Shown here one piece after another: positions 1-9,782 of a stretch of 64,000 nt of DNA. The position numbers and the translations under genes were made by a program. Position 1 is the first letter of the stretch, and every line of letters begins with the position of its first letter. Origin of the DNA: Pseudomonas sp. KU26590 (GTDB taxonomy: Bacteria; Pseudomonadota; Gammaproteobacteria; Pseudomonadales; Pseudomonadaceae); the NCBI RefSeq assembly GCF_026153515.1, contig NZ_CP110644.1:6017501-6081500 (forward strand), given 5' to 3'. The notes under the pieces were generated by a model, which worked only from the letters and a program-made list of their open reading frames with translations, made no database searches and was not told the origin of the DNA.

Positions 1-135
1 ACCCACTGCCAGACCCATCATCGCTCGGGCTTCACCTATCTGGTGGCCAAGGCGCTGGGGTACCCGAGGGTCAAGGGCTACGCCGGCTCCTGGGGCGAGT
101 GGGGCAACCATCCGGACACCCCGGTCGAGAAATAA
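1..135 (+). CDS. Rhodanese-like sulfurtransferase, C-terminal fragment
   Basis: The window opens inside this gene. Only the last 44 codons are visible, ending in TAA. The residues include THCQTHHRSG near the start and GYAGSWGEWGNHPDTPVE at the end. This matches the end of a rhodanese domain, where a cysteine loop is followed by a G-x-x-x-YxGSWxEW segment. Rhodaneses move sulfane sulfur from donors such as thiosulfate to thiophilic acceptors. In Pseudomonas a rhodanese gene usually lies just upstream of psd, as here, with a 60-base gap. The cysteine seen is at position 3 of the fragment, at the place expected for the catalytic loop. The rest of the protein lies outside the window. Confidence 0.8.
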   Translation, partial: THCQTHHRSGFTYLVAKALGYPRVKGYAGSWGEWGNHPDTPVEK

Positions 136-195
136 AATCGGCGCCCGATGTGGCGCAGCTCCTTATTCCCTTTTTCGAACGTTTTAGGAATCTTG

Positions 196-1059
196 ATGAA
201 ACAGCGTCTGTTTATCCTCTTCCAGTATCTGCTTCCCCATCATCTGCTGTCGCAACTGGCCGGCTGCGTAGCCGAATGCCGCGTGCGCTGGTTCAAGAAC
301 GCTTTCACCCAGTGGTTTGCGCGCCGCTATCAGGTGGACATGTCCCAGGCTCAGGTCGAGGACATCACCGGGTACCAGCACTTCAATGACTTCTTCACCC
401 GCGCCCTCAAGCCGGGCGCGCGTCCACTGGACCCAACGCCGGGCGCGATCCTTTCCCCTGCCGACGGTGCGGTCAGCCAACTGGGCCCAATCGAGCACGG
501 CCGGATTTTCCAGGCCAAGGGCCACAGCTACAGCGTTCTGGAACTGTTGGGCGGCGATGCGCGCCTGTCCGCGCCGTTCATGGGCGGCGAATTCGCCACC
601 GTTTACCTGTCACCGAAGGACTATCACCGCGTTCACATGCCGCTCGCCGGCACCCTGCGCGAGATGGTCTATGTGCCGGGCCGGCTGTTCTCGGTGAACC
701 AGACCACGGCGGAAAACGTGCCGGAGCTGTTCGCCCGTAACGAGCGCGTCGTGTGCCTGTTCGACACCGAGCGCGGTCCGATGGCCGTCGTGCTGGTCGG
801 CGCCATGATCGTTGCCTCGATCGAAACGGTGTGGGCGGGTCTGGTCACGCCGCCAAAGCGCGAGCTCAAGACTTTCCGTTACGACGAAGCAGCGCGTGCG
901 CCCATCCATCTGGAAAAAGGCGCAGAGCTGGGTCGCTTCAAACTGGGCTCCACGGCCATCGTGCTGTTCGGCCCGAATCAGGTGAAATGGTCCGAACTGC
1001 TGACCGCCGGTTCGCCTGTGCAGATGGGTCAGGGCCTCGCATTGCCATTGCAGGCCTGA
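196..1059 (+). CDS. psd: Phosphatidylserine decarboxylase proenzyme
   Basis: The enzyme decarboxylates phosphatidylserine to phosphatidylethanolamine at the inner membrane. The 287-residue product starts [19 protein letters not shown], the usual Pseudomonas Psd start, so I take the ATG at 196. An in-frame start at 148 would add 16 residues without similarity. The C-terminal part holds the LGST motif (about residues 250-253). In this family the proenzyme cuts itself at the Gly-Ser bond and turns the Ser, near residue 252, into the pyruvoyl cofactor. HRVHMP, with its conserved histidines, lies about 110 residues before it. The length fits the proteobacterial family. It follows the rhodanese gene on the same strand and probably shares its transcript. 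Confidence 0.95.
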   Translation: MKQRLFILFQYLLPHHLLSQLAGCVAECRVRWFKNAFTQWFARRYQVDMSQAQVEDITGYQHFNDFFTRALKPGARPLDPTPGAILSPADGAVSQLGPIEHGRIFQAKGHSYSVLELLGGDARLSAPFMGGEFATVYLSPKDYHRVHMPLAGTLREMVYVPGRLFSVNQTTAENVPELFARNERVVCLFDTERGPMAVVLVGAMIVASIETVWAGLVTPPKRELKTFRYDEAARAPIHLEKGAELGRFKLGSTAIVLFGPNQVKWSELLTAGSPVQMGQGLALPLQA

Positions 1060-1335
1060 TTCTTGCCTTAGCTTCTCCATGAGAGCGTGATGCTGTTTTT
1101 CTGACGCGAACTTCGTTAAGCCGTTGCGCGGCATCACGCGTCACCAGGGATTGCTGCATCCGGCTGCGGGATATCGGCCAGGCGGCGACGGTTGCAGGAT
1201 GCTGCTAGAGTCCCAGTGCTGTAGGAACCTTCGCGTTCAGTGGACGTAACCGTGCTCTTTCGCTCGGCGAGGGTGCTTGCTCCCGGAGTTTGACGCCGCC
1301 GTTCAGGCCTGTAGTTGTTGGAGTTTGCTTGTCAC

Positions 1336-3120
1336 ATGAGTAATTTAAGCCTCCCACTGTTGTTGCGCGCACCTGTGCCGACGCAGTCGAGCCTGTCGTT
1401 CTGTGACGCGACGCCCAAAGACCTCAAGCGCTGGATCGCCACGCTGCCCAAGGCCAATCTCGGCGAGATGGCACGTCAGCTCTATCAAGGGCTCGGCGAA
1501 CTGAACCAGCTGCTCACCCCCAGCGACAACCGCATGCAGCTCCTCGAATTGCTTCGCCCGGAAGTCTTTTTCGTGTGCAAGCACCTGGAGCGTCACTTCC
1601 TGAACCAGTCCGTGGTGCTCGAAGAGCGCCCGCGCAAAGTGGCCAATTTGTGCCAGGCCCTGCAAAACCATCTGGCCATTGGTTACAAACAGATCATCGC
1701 GCGGGTCGCCGTCAAGCTCAGCAAGGACCGTATCGGTCTGCTGACCACCGCCCTTCAACGCGCGCTCGGTTGCCTGAACGGCCCGCTGATCCGTGCCAAC
1801 CAGCTTTACTGTCCCGTGCAGGACGGCTTGTGGCTGGAGCTGCACCAGATTTATCAGATCGCCCGTCAGCACCAACTGCACAACGTGCCCGTTGCCGATA
1901 GCCTCGCTCATAACATCCAGGCGATGAGCGTAGAACAGACCTACATCGTTGCTCTGCTGATGGGTTGTTCGCGCTGCAATCAGATGCGCCAGCACAACAT
2001 CGGCAAACTGGCCGAGGCGCTGGATGCGTGGAGCGCGATGGTCACGCTGCAGCAGCCGCTGGACAGTAACAGCCTGTACGCAGTGTCGCCGGGTACGGAC
2101 ACGGCGCCGCGTTACGCCGCGCTGTACGACGACGATCTACGGCCGGGTTTGCTCGGCATCGACCCCCGGCCTCTGTCGGCTGCACTGGAGCTCTATACCC
2201 AGACGCCTGTCGAAGAACGCTCCAAGTCTGCGCTGAAAGTACCGGCAGGGTTGTCCATTGACGTCCTGCAACACCTTGCCGCCGCTTGGGGTGATGTGTC
2301 GGAACGCGCGTTCCAGCGCACGCCAGGGCAAGGCAACCTGACCGTTTGCGTGGGCATGAGCGCTTTGCATTATTACGTCGGCGGTCAGCAGTCCTTCAGC
2401 GACCTGTTGCACATTTCGACGCTGTCACGAGTCGTCGACTACACGCTGCAGCCCTTGAAGCCGGCCAAACTTGATCCGTGGGCGCAGACAGCGGACGTCC
2501 AGCGCAACGGCACTTCGGACAGCATGCTGCCGTTCGAGGAAATCGAATACAAAAGCGATGACGCTGAAGGCCATGCGGCGTCCGACGGGCAAAAAAGCTT
2601 TCCCACTTATGCGCTGCACATTGTCAATCACAGCCCGGGCGGTTACTGCCTGGCGTGGCCAAAAGAAGTACCGGATCAGCTGCAGGCCGGTGAGATGATC
2701 GGCATTCAGGACCACGGCCACGGCTGGAGCATCGCGGTGGTGCGCTGGGTCAGGCAGGTTCGTGGCGGTGGCATGCAGATGGGCGTTGAACTGATTGCGC
2801 CGTTTGCTCAGGCCTGCGGCATGCAGCTGACACGGGCCGAGCAGAGCAGTCAGTTTCTGCGCGCTCTGCTGCTGCCGGAAGTTCGCGCCATTGATGTGCC
2901 CGCCACTGTTATCGCCCCGCGCCTGCCGTTCGAGGACGGCTCAAAGGTGCTGATCAACACCAGTGGCGAGCAGCGAAGCGCCAGCCTGAGCAATCGCCGG
3001 GCGACGACGGGCAGCTACAACCAGTTTGAATATCAGATTCTTGAAGGGCCGAAAAAGGTCACCGCGCCAGACGCCGGCGGTCCGGAGCAGGAATTCGACT
3101 CGCTGTGGACGGTGCTCTGA
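1336..3120 (+). CDS. Conserved Pseudomonas protein with PilZ-like C-terminal region
   Basis: The product has 594 residues from the ATG at 1336, which follows a GGAG about 13 bases upstream; a TTG at 1315 is the alternative. I do not recognise the first 400 residues, which look helical and soluble. Around residues 422-500 the chain reads ALHIVNHSPGGYCLAW, followed by beta-rich sequence with VVRWVRQ and MQMGVELI. This resembles the N/D-x-S-x-x-G half of a PilZ c-di-GMP site (N431, S433, G436). The upstream RxxxR arginine motif is not evident, so c-di-GMP binding is doubtful. From memory, P. aeruginosa has an equivalent gene between psd and fimX; here fimX is absent and serB follows convergently. 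The function is unknown. Confidence 0.7.
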   Translation: MSNLSLPLLLRAPVPTQSSLSFCDATPKDLKRWIATLPKANLGEMARQLYQGLGELNQLLTPSDNRMQLLELLRPEVFFVCKHLERHFLNQSVVLEERPRKVANLCQALQNHLAIGYKQIIARVAVKLSKDRIGLLTTALQRALGCLNGPLIRANQLYCPVQDGLWLELHQIYQIARQHQLHNVPVADSLAHNIQAMSVEQTYIVALLMGCSRCNQMRQHNIGKLAEALDAWSAMVTLQQPLDSNSLYAVSPGTDTAPRYAALYDDDLRPGLLGIDPRPLSAALELYTQTPVEERSKSALKVPAGLSIDVLQHLAAAWGDVSERAFQRTPGQGNLTVCVGMSALHYYVGGQQSFSDLLHISTLSRVVDYTLQPLKPAKLDPWAQTADVQRNGTSDSMLPFEEIEYKSDDAEGHAASDGQKSFPTYALHIVNHSPGGYCLAWPKEVPDQLQAGEMIGIQDHGHGWSIAVVRWVRQVRGGGMQMGVELIAPFAQACGMQLTRAEQSSQFLRALLLPEVRAIDVPATVIAPRLPFEDGSKVLINTSGEQRSASLSNRRATTGSYNQFEYQILEGPKKVTAPDAGGPEQEFDSLWTVL

Positions 3121-3126
3121 GCCATC

Positions 3127-3149
3127 GAGGCATCCGTTGCAGATGCCTC
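3127..3149. terminator. Hairpin between convergent genes
   Basis: A perfect 8-bp stem (GAGGCATC / GATGCCTC) with a 7-base loop lies between the stop of the 594-residue gene and the stop of serB. No strong T-run follows on either strand. It may be a bidirectional transcription end or an mRNA-stabilising hairpin. Confidence 0.45.
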
Positions 3150-3162
3150 AACGTTCACGCAT

Positions 3163-4380
3163 TTAAGCGCTGCGCCCTTCCCGGTCGCGGAACCCCAGCA
3201 AATACAGCACGCCGTCCAGGCCCAGCGTCGAGATGGCCTGCTTTGCCGACTGCTTGACCAGCGGCTTGGCGCGGAACGCCACACCCAGGCCGGCGATGGC
3301 GAGCATCGGCAGGTCATTGGCGCCATCGCCCACTGCAATCGTCTGCTCCAGACTCAACCCTTCCTTGCTGGCGAGTTCGCGCAGCAGATCGGCCTTGCGC
3401 TGGGCGTCGACGATCGGCTCGATCGCGTTGCCCGTGCACTTGCCGTCCACCACTTCCAGCTCGTTGGCGAAGATGTAGTCGATGCCCAGTTTGGCCTGCA
3501 ACTGGCGAGCGAAGTAGGTGAAACCGCCCGACAGGATGGCGGTCTTGTAACCCAGTCGCTTGAGTTCGGCGAACAGCGTTTCAGCGCCTTCGGTCAAACG
3601 CAGCGAGGCGCCGATCTCGTCCAGCACCTTCACATCCAGGCCTTTGAGCAGCGCCAGTCGCTCCTTGAAACTGGCGCGGAAGTCCAGTTCGCCGCGCATG
3701 GCGCGCTCGGTGATCTCCGACACGCGCTCGCCGACGCCGTGGGCTTTGGCCAGTTCGTCGATGACCTCGGCTTCGATCAGCGTCGAATCCATGTCGAACA
3801 CCGCCAGACGACGGTTGCGGCGGAACAGTGAGTCCTGCTGGAACGCGATATCGACGTTCAGCTCCTGGGCAACGTGGAGGAATTCGGCCTGCATCTGCTG
3901 AGGATCGACCGGCTCGCCGCGCACGGAAAACTCGATGCAACCCTTGCTCTTCTCGGTGGGCATATCCAGCGGCATACGCCCGGAAAGCCGGTCGATGCGG
4001 TCGATGTTCAAGCCGTATTTCGCGGTGATCGCACTGACCGTTTGCAGCTGCTCGGCGGTGACTTTGCGCGTCAGCAGCGTCACGATGTGTCGCGCCTTGC
4101 CCTGACCGTCGACCCAGTGCTGATAGTCGGCTTCGGACACGAGGGTAAAGCGCACTTGCTGACCCAGTTGGTCGACGGTCGCCTGCACGTTCTGGCGCAC
4201 TGCCGCGCCTGCTTCGGTGTCGGGAATCTCGACCAGCAGGCCGAATGACAGGGCGTCGTGAATCACCGCCTGACCGATGTCGAGAATGTTCACGCCGCCT
4301 TGGGCCAGCACACCCGTGATGGCCGCAGTGAGACCCGGACGGTCTTCACCGGTGATGTTTATCAGGACGATTTCGCGCAA
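3163..4380 (-). CDS. serB: Phosphoserine phosphatase
   Basis: This is the last step of serine synthesis: O-phosphoserine to serine plus phosphate, in the cytoplasm. The 405-residue protein starts MREIVLINITGEDRPGLTAA, an ACT domain followed by a second ACT-like segment (about residues 90-180). A HAD phosphatase domain follows. Its motif I is FDMDSTLIEAEVIDELA (about residues 196-212), with the nucleophile in the first Asp and the acid/base in the second. Motif II is AILSGGFTYF and motif IV is AVGDGANDLPML. The long form with N-terminal ACT domains is normal in Pseudomonas. It is divergent from the Smp-like gene, the same arrangement as serB-smp in E. coli. Confidence 0.97.
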   Translation of the reverse strand: MREIVLINITGEDRPGLTAAITGVLAQGGVNILDIGQAVIHDALSFGLLVEIPDTEAGAAVRQNVQATVDQLGQQVRFTLVSEADYQHWVDGQGKARHIVTLLTRKVTAEQLQTVSAITAKYGLNIDRIDRLSGRMPLDMPTEKSKGCIEFSVRGEPVDPQQMQAEFLHVAQELNVDIAFQQDSLFRRNRRLAVFDMDSTLIEAEVIDELAKAHGVGERVSEITERAMRGELDFRASFKERLALLKGLDVKVLDEIGASLRLTEGAETLFAELKRLGYKTAILSGGFTYFARQLQAKLGIDYIFANELEVVDGKCTGNAIEPIVDAQRKADLLRELASKEGLSLEQTIAVGDGANDLPMLAIAGLGVAFRAKPLVKQSAKQAISTLGLDGVLYLLGFRDREGRSA

Positions 4381-4510
4381 GGCGCACCCCCGCAGTGGAA
4401 AAAAACCGCATTCTACGCACTTTCAGTGACCGCCGGGCACAGCCAGCGCTTTGCCGCCACAGGGTCGCTCGCTATACTGCGCCCCAACTTCACCACGAGA
4501 GCCGTGCTCA

Positions 4511-6040
4511 GTGAACCGGCCCACGCCAGTAAAAACCGATAATTTCTTCTTGCTGATCTTCCGGGCATTGCGTCATCGACGTGTTCCGATTGCTTTGCGC
4601 ATCGCCAGCCATAACGTGATCCTCGTCGCGCTGGCTCTGGTGATCTACGCCTGCGTCATGGGTTTGCAATTCAAGCAAGCCATGCACGAACAGGCTGACG
4701 CATTGGGGCAAGCCCTGACCACGCAGACCGCCACGTCCGCCACCGAGCTGCTGGTGTCCAACGACATCCTCAGCCTCAACGTGCTGCTGGGCAATCTGGT
4801 GAAAAACCCGCTGGTGGCCCACGCGGCTATTTATAGCCCTGACAATCGCATTCTTGCCGAAGCCGGTCAGCGTCCGAAAAGCGGCTTGCTGGGTGAGGCG
4901 GAAGGTCTCTACGAGATCAAGATCACCTTCCAGGACGTGGTCGCCGGCACGCTGCGCATCAGCCTGGACATGGCCCAGTTCCAACAGCCGCTGACCATCA
5001 GCTTGCAGAGCATGGCGATTCTGGCCGGTATCCTGCTGGCACTGGCGCTGGCCCTGAGCCTGCGCCTCGGGCGCCATATTTCCACGCCGATGCTGCAACT
5101 GCGCATGTGGCTGCGCTACATCGATCCGTATACGCCGGCCACTGATCGTCAGGACGAGATCGGCGATCTGGCGCGTCAGCTGAAGACTTCCTACGCGCCG
5201 CCAGAACCGGAACCGGCTCCCATTCCCGAGCCTGCACAGGTCGAGGACGAGGAAGACGCGTCGCCCGAGTTCGACAGCAGCGACCTGAGCGATCCTGACT
5301 TCGACGACGCGCCCAAACCGCGCGCCACGGTGATTCCGGCACGACGTATCGCTGCCGAGGAAGATGAAGAAGACGAGGAGGATCCGTTTGCGGACCTTCG
5401 CGATCACTCCCCTGCCGCGCCAAAAGCCGTCCCGCGTCCGATCCTTCCGGTCGTGCCATCGCAACCGCAATACAGCGCCGTGCTGGCGGTACAACTGGGT
5501 TCGCAGGAGCAACTGCGTCGGCTGCCGCGCACGCGCCTGACCGAGCTGCTCGAGCGCTACCGTGACTGCATCGATCAGGCTGCTTCGCTCTACGACAGCG
5601 AGCTGCACACCCTGAACGACGGCAGTTCGCTGATGGTTTTCAGCACCCAGGACAGCGGTGATGACTACCTCACCAACGCCATCTGCTGCGGCGAGTTGCT
5701 GCGTGCATTGAGCCATGCGTTGCAGATCGAAGTCGCCGACAGCGGCATCACCCTGCAACTGCAGCTGGGCCTGACACTGGGCGAAGGCTTGCACGGCATG
5801 AACCAGATCGATCTGCTGCTGACCGAAACCGCGCAGGACGCCCTGGCACTGTCGCAACACAGCCGCAATCTGTTGCTGGTGGAGCGCAAGATCAGCGAAG
5901 ACCCGACCATCCGCCAGCGTGCGCGTATCCGCCCGATCGCGAGCCCTGAAGGGGCGAGCTGTGTTGAGCGCCTGATGGAGCCTTACCCGTCGATGCTGGA
6001 GCGCCAACTGGCGCGTATGCATGAAGCGCGCAAGGCCTAA
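4511..6040 (+). CDS. Smp/YtjB-like membrane protein with acidic linker and degenerate cyclase-like tail
   Basis: I take the GTG at 4511 (NRPTPVKTDNFFLL) because it matches the family start; this gives 509 residues. One membrane span lies at about residues 28-52 (VILVALALVIYACVMGL). A periplasmic sensor-like stretch follows, then a second span at about 163-185, then a HAMP-like segment. This half is the Smp/AhpA (YtjB) family, whose gene neighbours serB in E. coli. Residues about 230-330 are a low-complexity linker rich in Pro, Glu and Asp. The last 180 residues resemble the fold pattern of a class III nucleotide cyclase (LLERYRDCIDQAASLY, LNDGSSLMVFS, LQLGLTLGEG). The metal-binding aspartates expected there are not evident, so I do not infer catalysis. 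Confidence 0.8.
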   Translation: MNRPTPVKTDNFFLLIFRALRHRRVPIALRIASHNVILVALALVIYACVMGLQFKQAMHEQADALGQALTTQTATSATELLVSNDILSLNVLLGNLVKNPLVAHAAIYSPDNRILAEAGQRPKSGLLGEAEGLYEIKITFQDVVAGTLRISLDMAQFQQPLTISLQSMAILAGILLALALALSLRLGRHISTPMLQLRMWLRYIDPYTPATDRQDEIGDLARQLKTSYAPPEPEPAPIPEPAQVEDEEDASPEFDSSDLSDPDFDDAPKPRATVIPARRIAAEEDEEDEEDPFADLRDHSPAAPKAVPRPILPVVPSQPQYSAVLAVQLGSQEQLRRLPRTRLTELLERYRDCIDQAASLYDSELHTLNDGSSLMVFSTQDSGDDYLTNAICCGELLRALSHALQIEVADSGITLQLQLGLTLGEGLHGMNQIDLLLTETAQDALALSQHSRNLLLVERKISEDPTIRQRARIRPIASPEGASCVERLMEPYPSMLERQLARMHEARKA

Positions 6041-6046
6041 AGGCCA

Positions 6047-6086
6047 CCCACAAAAAAGCCCGCAGCGATGCGGGCTTTTTTGTGGG
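6047..6086. terminator. Intrinsic terminator, bidirectional
   Basis: A long inverted repeat (CCCACAAAAAAGCCCGCA ... TGCGGGCTTTTTTGTGGG) lies between convergent genes. The GC stem is flanked by an A-run on one side and a T-run on the other, so it can act for both strands. Confidence 0.92.
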
Positions 6087-6094
6087 CGCGAATC

Positions 6095-6805
6095 CTAGAA
6101 GCGGAACACTTCCATATCCGTGCGGATCGGTGATGCCATCGGGATCTTAGGCTTGTCCTGGTCGGTGCGGGTTTTCGCCGGCGCTGTGGCCTTCTTGGGC
6201 ACGTCCGCCACATACGGCTGGCTGGCGATGGGCTTGACCGCGACGCTCAGCTTGTCCGCCAGGCGCTGCAGCAAAATCCCTTGAGCCTTCACCTGCGCAG
6301 CTGAAGAGCCTGCGTGCGGTTCTTCCAAGTGAATCAGCTTGCTGTCGCGCACATTGCCGCGACGGTCGAGCAAACGCCACTGAGCGTCCAATACTGCCGG
6401 CTGCTTCTCGCCTGAATCCAGGCGGGTGATGGACAGCACCACCTGGACATCCGGTGTGAAACTGGCCGCGGCAGGCGCCATGACCACACGTTGACTGTCG
6501 AGCTTCCAGGCCAATTGGCGCAGAAGCAGTTGATCGATATCCGAGGACAAACTGCCGGCCCAGCGGCCATCAGTGGACGCCTTGAGGCTGCCGTCCGGCT
6601 GACGCTGCAACAATGTTTCACGTTGCAGATAGTCAGCAATCGCGACAGGGCCCAGCAAAACTGCGACCCCGCCGGTGTGTTTCGGTTGCCCAGGGTCGCC
6701 GCTGTCCAACTGATAGAGCGACGTGGGCTGATGAACGCTGCACCCGGCCAAACCCAGAACGCCGGTCAACAACAGAACACAGGGAACACGTAGAAAATTC
6801 ATCAT
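6095..6805 (-). CDS. PqiC-like ABC transport auxiliary lipoprotein
   Basis: The product has 236 residues from the ATG at 6805; an adjacent ATG at 6802 is equally possible. It starts NFLRVPCVLLLTGVLGLAGCS, a lipoprotein signal with lipobox LAGC. The mature part contains YQLD and a beta-rich domain (VAVLLGPVAIADYLQRETLLQ) that resembles the PqiC/DUF330 family. These outer-membrane lipoproteins work with MCE/Pqi-type lipid transport. No pqiA/pqiB or MCE gene is adjacent, so the partner is unknown. A longer in-frame start at 6898 lacks a signal peptide and is unlikely. The gene lies downstream of parC on the same strand with a 177-base gap. Confidence 0.75.
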   Translation of the reverse strand: MMNFLRVPCVLLLTGVLGLAGCSVHQPTSLYQLDSGDPGQPKHTGGVAVLLGPVAIADYLQRETLLQRQPDGSLKASTDGRWAGSLSSDIDQLLLRQLAWKLDSQRVVMAPAAASFTPDVQVVLSITRLDSGEKQPAVLDAQWRLLDRRGNVRDSKLIHLEEPHAGSSAAQVKAQGILLQRLADKLSVAVKPIASQPYVADVPKKATAPAKTRTDQDKPKIPMASPIRTDMEVFRF

Positions 6806-6982
6806 CCCGTCCAAGTGAACGCCGTGTAACGCGTCCACGCTGTTAAATACTTTGAAAACATGAAGGCATTCCGCCACAGCGGCGCCGGAGGACGTCATAT
6901 CATCCGTGAATATGCGCGTTGACTCCAGCGATTCTGCGTCGTTCTCGTGACGAAACGAAGTGCGGACGCCGAACCAACCGCT

Positions 6983-9250
6983 TTAGCCAGCGGTTTCCAC
7001 CAATAGCGCGTCGACGCGCTGGAATCCGCGCGGCAGCTTGTTGCCCCGTCGTCCGCGTTCACCTTTGTAGTGCTCCAGATCGTCCGGCTTGAGCGACAGA
7101 TTGCGCTTGCCCGCCTGCAGCACCAGCGTGGCGCCGTCAGGGACAACCGCCAGATCGGTCACGTACTCTTCCCGACTGGCAACGCGCTCGCCCGGAATGC
7201 CAATGATCTTGTTGCCTTTGCCCTTGCCCAGCTGCGGCAGATCGCTGATTTTGAACACCAGCAAACGGCCTTCGGTGGTCACGGCAGCGAGCCAGTTCTG
7301 CTCGCGATCAGGCACCGGACGCGGCAGGATCACCTTGGCCCCGGCTGGCAAGCTCAGCAACGCCTTGCCCGCCTTGTTCTTGGCCTGCAAGTCTTCACCC
7401 TTGACCACGAAACCGTAGCCGGCGTCGGACGCCACCACATACAGCGAATCGTCTTCCGGCATCAGCACACATTCGAAAGTCGCACCGGGCGGCGGCGTCA
7501 GACGACCGGTCAGCGGTTCGCCCTGGCCACGGGCCGATGGCAAGGTGTGCGACGGCACCGAATAACTGCGACCGGTGGAGTCGATAAACACCGCGAACTG
7601 GTTGGAACGGCCCGGCGCCAGGGCCTTGAAGCCATCCCCTGCCTTATAAGAGAGCCCGGTGGCGTCGATTTCATGACCTTTGGCGGAGCGAACCCAGCCT
7701 TTCTCCGACAGCACGACCGTCACTTTCTCGTTCGGCAGCAGATCGTGTTCGGTCAGGGCTTTGGCTTCGGTACGCTCGACGATAGGCGAACGACGGTCGT
7801 CGCCATAGGTTTCGGCATCCTTGATCAGCTCGGTGCGTACCAGTTTCTTCAGCTTGGCCTCGCTGCCCAACAGGGCTTGCAGCTTGGCTTGTTCCTTGAG
7901 CAATTCATCCTGCTCGGCCCGCAACTTCATTTCTTCCAGTCGCGCCAACTGACGCAAACGGGTGTCGAGAATGTAATCGGCCTGGATTTCGCTCAGGGCG
8001 AAACGCGCGATCAGCGCGGCTTTCGGGTGTTCCTCGGTGCGGATGATGTGAATCACTTCATCCAGGTTGAGGTAAGCGATCAACAAACCATCCAACAGGT
8101 GCAAGCGACGCTCAACCTTGTCGAGGCGGAATTGCAGGCGACGACGCACGGTCTGTACCCGGAACGCCAACCACTCGACCAACAATGCGCGCAGGTTTTT
8201 CAACTGCGGCTTGCCGTCCAGGCCAATGATGTTGATGTTGACCCTGTAGCTCGACTCCAGCTCGGTGGTCGCGAACAGGTGCTGCATCAGCGCATCGTGG
8301 TCGAAATTCTTGCGGGCGCCCGGGATGATCACGATCCGGCACGGGTTTTCGTGGTCGGATTCGTCACGCAGGTCAGCGATCTGCGGCGCTTTGGACGGCT
8401 TGGCCTGCATCATCGCTGCGATCTGCTCCAGCACCTTGGCACCGGACACCTGATGCGGCAGCGCGGTGACGATGATGTCGCCGTCTTCGATGTGGTACAC
8501 GGCGCGCATACGCACCGAGCCTTTGCCGGTTTCGTACATTTTCAGCAGGTCGGCGCGGGGCGTGATGATTTCCGCTTCGGTCGGGTAGTCCGGGCCCTGA
8601 ATGTGCTCACACAGCTGCTCGACCGTTGCTTTGGGCTCATCGAGCAAACGAACGCAGGCTGTGGCGACTTCGCGCAGGTTGTGCGGCGGTACGTCGGTGG
8701 CCATGCCGACAGCGATGCCGGTGGTGCCGTTAAGCAGAATGTTCGGCAAACGCGCCGGCAACACCAGAGGCTCATCGAGGGTGCCGTCGAAGTTCGGCCC
8801 CCAATCCGCTGTGCCCTGGCCCAATTCACTGAGCAGCACTTCGGAGTAACGGGACAAACGCGCTTCGGTATAACGCATGGCGGCGAACGACTTGGGATCG
8901 TCCGGCGCACCCCAGTTGCCCTGGCCGTCGACCAGCGTGTAGCGATAGCTGAAGGGTTGCGCCATCAGCACCATGGCTTCGTAGCAGGCCGAGTCGCCGT
9001 GGGGGTGAAACTTGCCGAGCACGTCACCGACGGTACGCGCCGATTTCTTGTGCTTGGCGTCGGCATCCAGGCCCAGTTCGCTCATCGCATAGATGATGCG
9101 TCGCTGCACGGGCTTCAGGCCATCGCCGATGTGCGGCAACGCCCGGTCCATGATCACGTACATGGAATAGTTGAGATAGGCCTGTTCGGTGAAGTCAGCC
9201 AGCGATCGGCGTTCTACGCCATCCAGGCTGAGGTCAAGGGAGTCGCTCAT
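6983..9250 (-). CDS. parC: DNA topoisomerase IV subunit A
   Basis: ParC is the DNA-cleaving subunit that, with ParE, unlinks daughter chromosomes. The 755-residue protein has the catalytic tyrosine in [11 protein letters not shown] (Y127). The quinolone-resistance region reads [15 protein letters not shown], with Ser87 and Glu91, the wild-type residues as known in P. aeruginosa. So nothing here suggests quinolone resistance in ParC. The C-terminal third is a beta-pinwheel region with repeated hydrophobic strands. The start ATG at 9250 is the only sensible one. It lies at the distal end of the minus-strand group parE - phytase-like - retropepsin-like - parC. Confidence 0.97.
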   Translation of the reverse strand: MSDSLDLSLDGVERRSLADFTEQAYLNYSMYVIMDRALPHIGDGLKPVQRRIIYAMSELGLDADAKHKKSARTVGDVLGKFHPHGDSACYEAMVLMAQPFSYRYTLVDGQGNWGAPDDPKSFAAMRYTEARLSRYSEVLLSELGQGTADWGPNFDGTLDEPLVLPARLPNILLNGTTGIAVGMATDVPPHNLREVATACVRLLDEPKATVEQLCEHIQGPDYPTEAEIITPRADLLKMYETGKGSVRMRAVYHIEDGDIIVTALPHQVSGAKVLEQIAAMMQAKPSKAPQIADLRDESDHENPCRIVIIPGARKNFDHDALMQHLFATTELESSYRVNINIIGLDGKPQLKNLRALLVEWLAFRVQTVRRRLQFRLDKVERRLHLLDGLLIAYLNLDEVIHIIRTEEHPKAALIARFALSEIQADYILDTRLRQLARLEEMKLRAEQDELLKEQAKLQALLGSEAKLKKLVRTELIKDAETYGDDRRSPIVERTEAKALTEHDLLPNEKVTVVLSEKGWVRSAKGHEIDATGLSYKAGDGFKALAPGRSNQFAVFIDSTGRSYSVPSHTLPSARGQGEPLTGRLTPPPGATFECVLMPEDDSLYVVASDAGYGFVVKGEDLQAKNKAGKALLSLPAGAKVILPRPVPDREQNWLAAVTTEGRLLVFKISDLPQLGKGKGNKIIGIPGERVASREEYVTDLAVVPDGATLVLQAGKRNLSLKPDDLEHYKGERGRRGNKLPRGFQRVDALLVETAG

Positions 9251-9260
9251 GCGGGCCTCA

Positions 9261-9782
9261 TCATTTTGTCGTCTGGCGCAGCAGCAATGTGCCGCCGCGC
9301 TGTGTGAATTCGAGTTGTTTCACGGCGCTCATGCCCAGCAGCACCTGCTCACCATCCAGGCCGGGCACCACCAGGGCGCGCACGTTGTTCAGGACGATGT
9401 CGCCAATCTGCAACCGTTGCAGCGTGGTCCGGAACGCGTCGGTGCGTCCGTTGGCCGTGCTCACCTGAACACGCTCGCCGCGCTCAAGGCGCAGCGTCTG
9501 CGCAACGCTCTCCGGCACGGCGACATTGGTCGCGCCGGTGTCGAGCATGAACTGCACGGGTCGGGTATTTATCTGCCCGGTCATGACGAAATGTCCGTCA
9601 CGGTTGCTCGCCAGTTTCACCTCGACGTAGCCGTCTCCATGCTCGGAGGCGACGACGGTATTCGGATTTTCCTGACGCTGCTCCCACTCGCCAAAAAACC
9701 GCGTCGCCAGAAACAACGCCGCCGCCCAGGCGATGATCAGCATCAGCCGCCCGGCGCGTTTGCCGGGAAGTGCCTGGGTCAA
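9261..9782 (-). CDS. Membrane-anchored retropepsin-like aspartic protease
   Basis: I choose the TTG at 9782. It overlaps the stop of the upstream gene (TTGA) and has a GGAG nine bases before it; this gives 173 residues. An ATG at 9743 is the alternative. A single membrane span ([17 protein letters not shown], about residues 14-30) is followed by a domain with [16 protein letters not shown]. The DTGA is the catalytic motif of clan AA retropepsins, which act as dimers. [19 protein letters not shown] is the matching second flap motif (LLGM). This matches the TIGR02281-type family between parC and a phytase-like gene in Pseudomonas. The substrate is unknown; the topology suggests a periplasmic domain. 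Confidence 0.85.
   Translation of the reverse strand: MTQALPGKRAGRLMLIIAWAAALFLATRFFGEWEQRQENPNTVVASEHGDGYVEVKLASNRDGHFVMTGQINTRPVQFMLDTGATNVAVPESVAQTLRLERGERVQVSTANGRTDAFRTTLQRLQIGDIVLNNVRALVVPGLDGEQVLLGMSAVKQLEFTQRGGTLLLRQTTK

Noticed and set aside
6983..9250. Quinolone-resistance substitution in ParC
   Set aside because: Ser87 and Glu91 are the wild-type residues.
7070..9307. 745-codon open frame opposite parC
   Set aside because: It is the antisense shadow of a certain gene in GC-rich DNA, with no ribosome site and low-complexity Arg/Gln/His-rich product.
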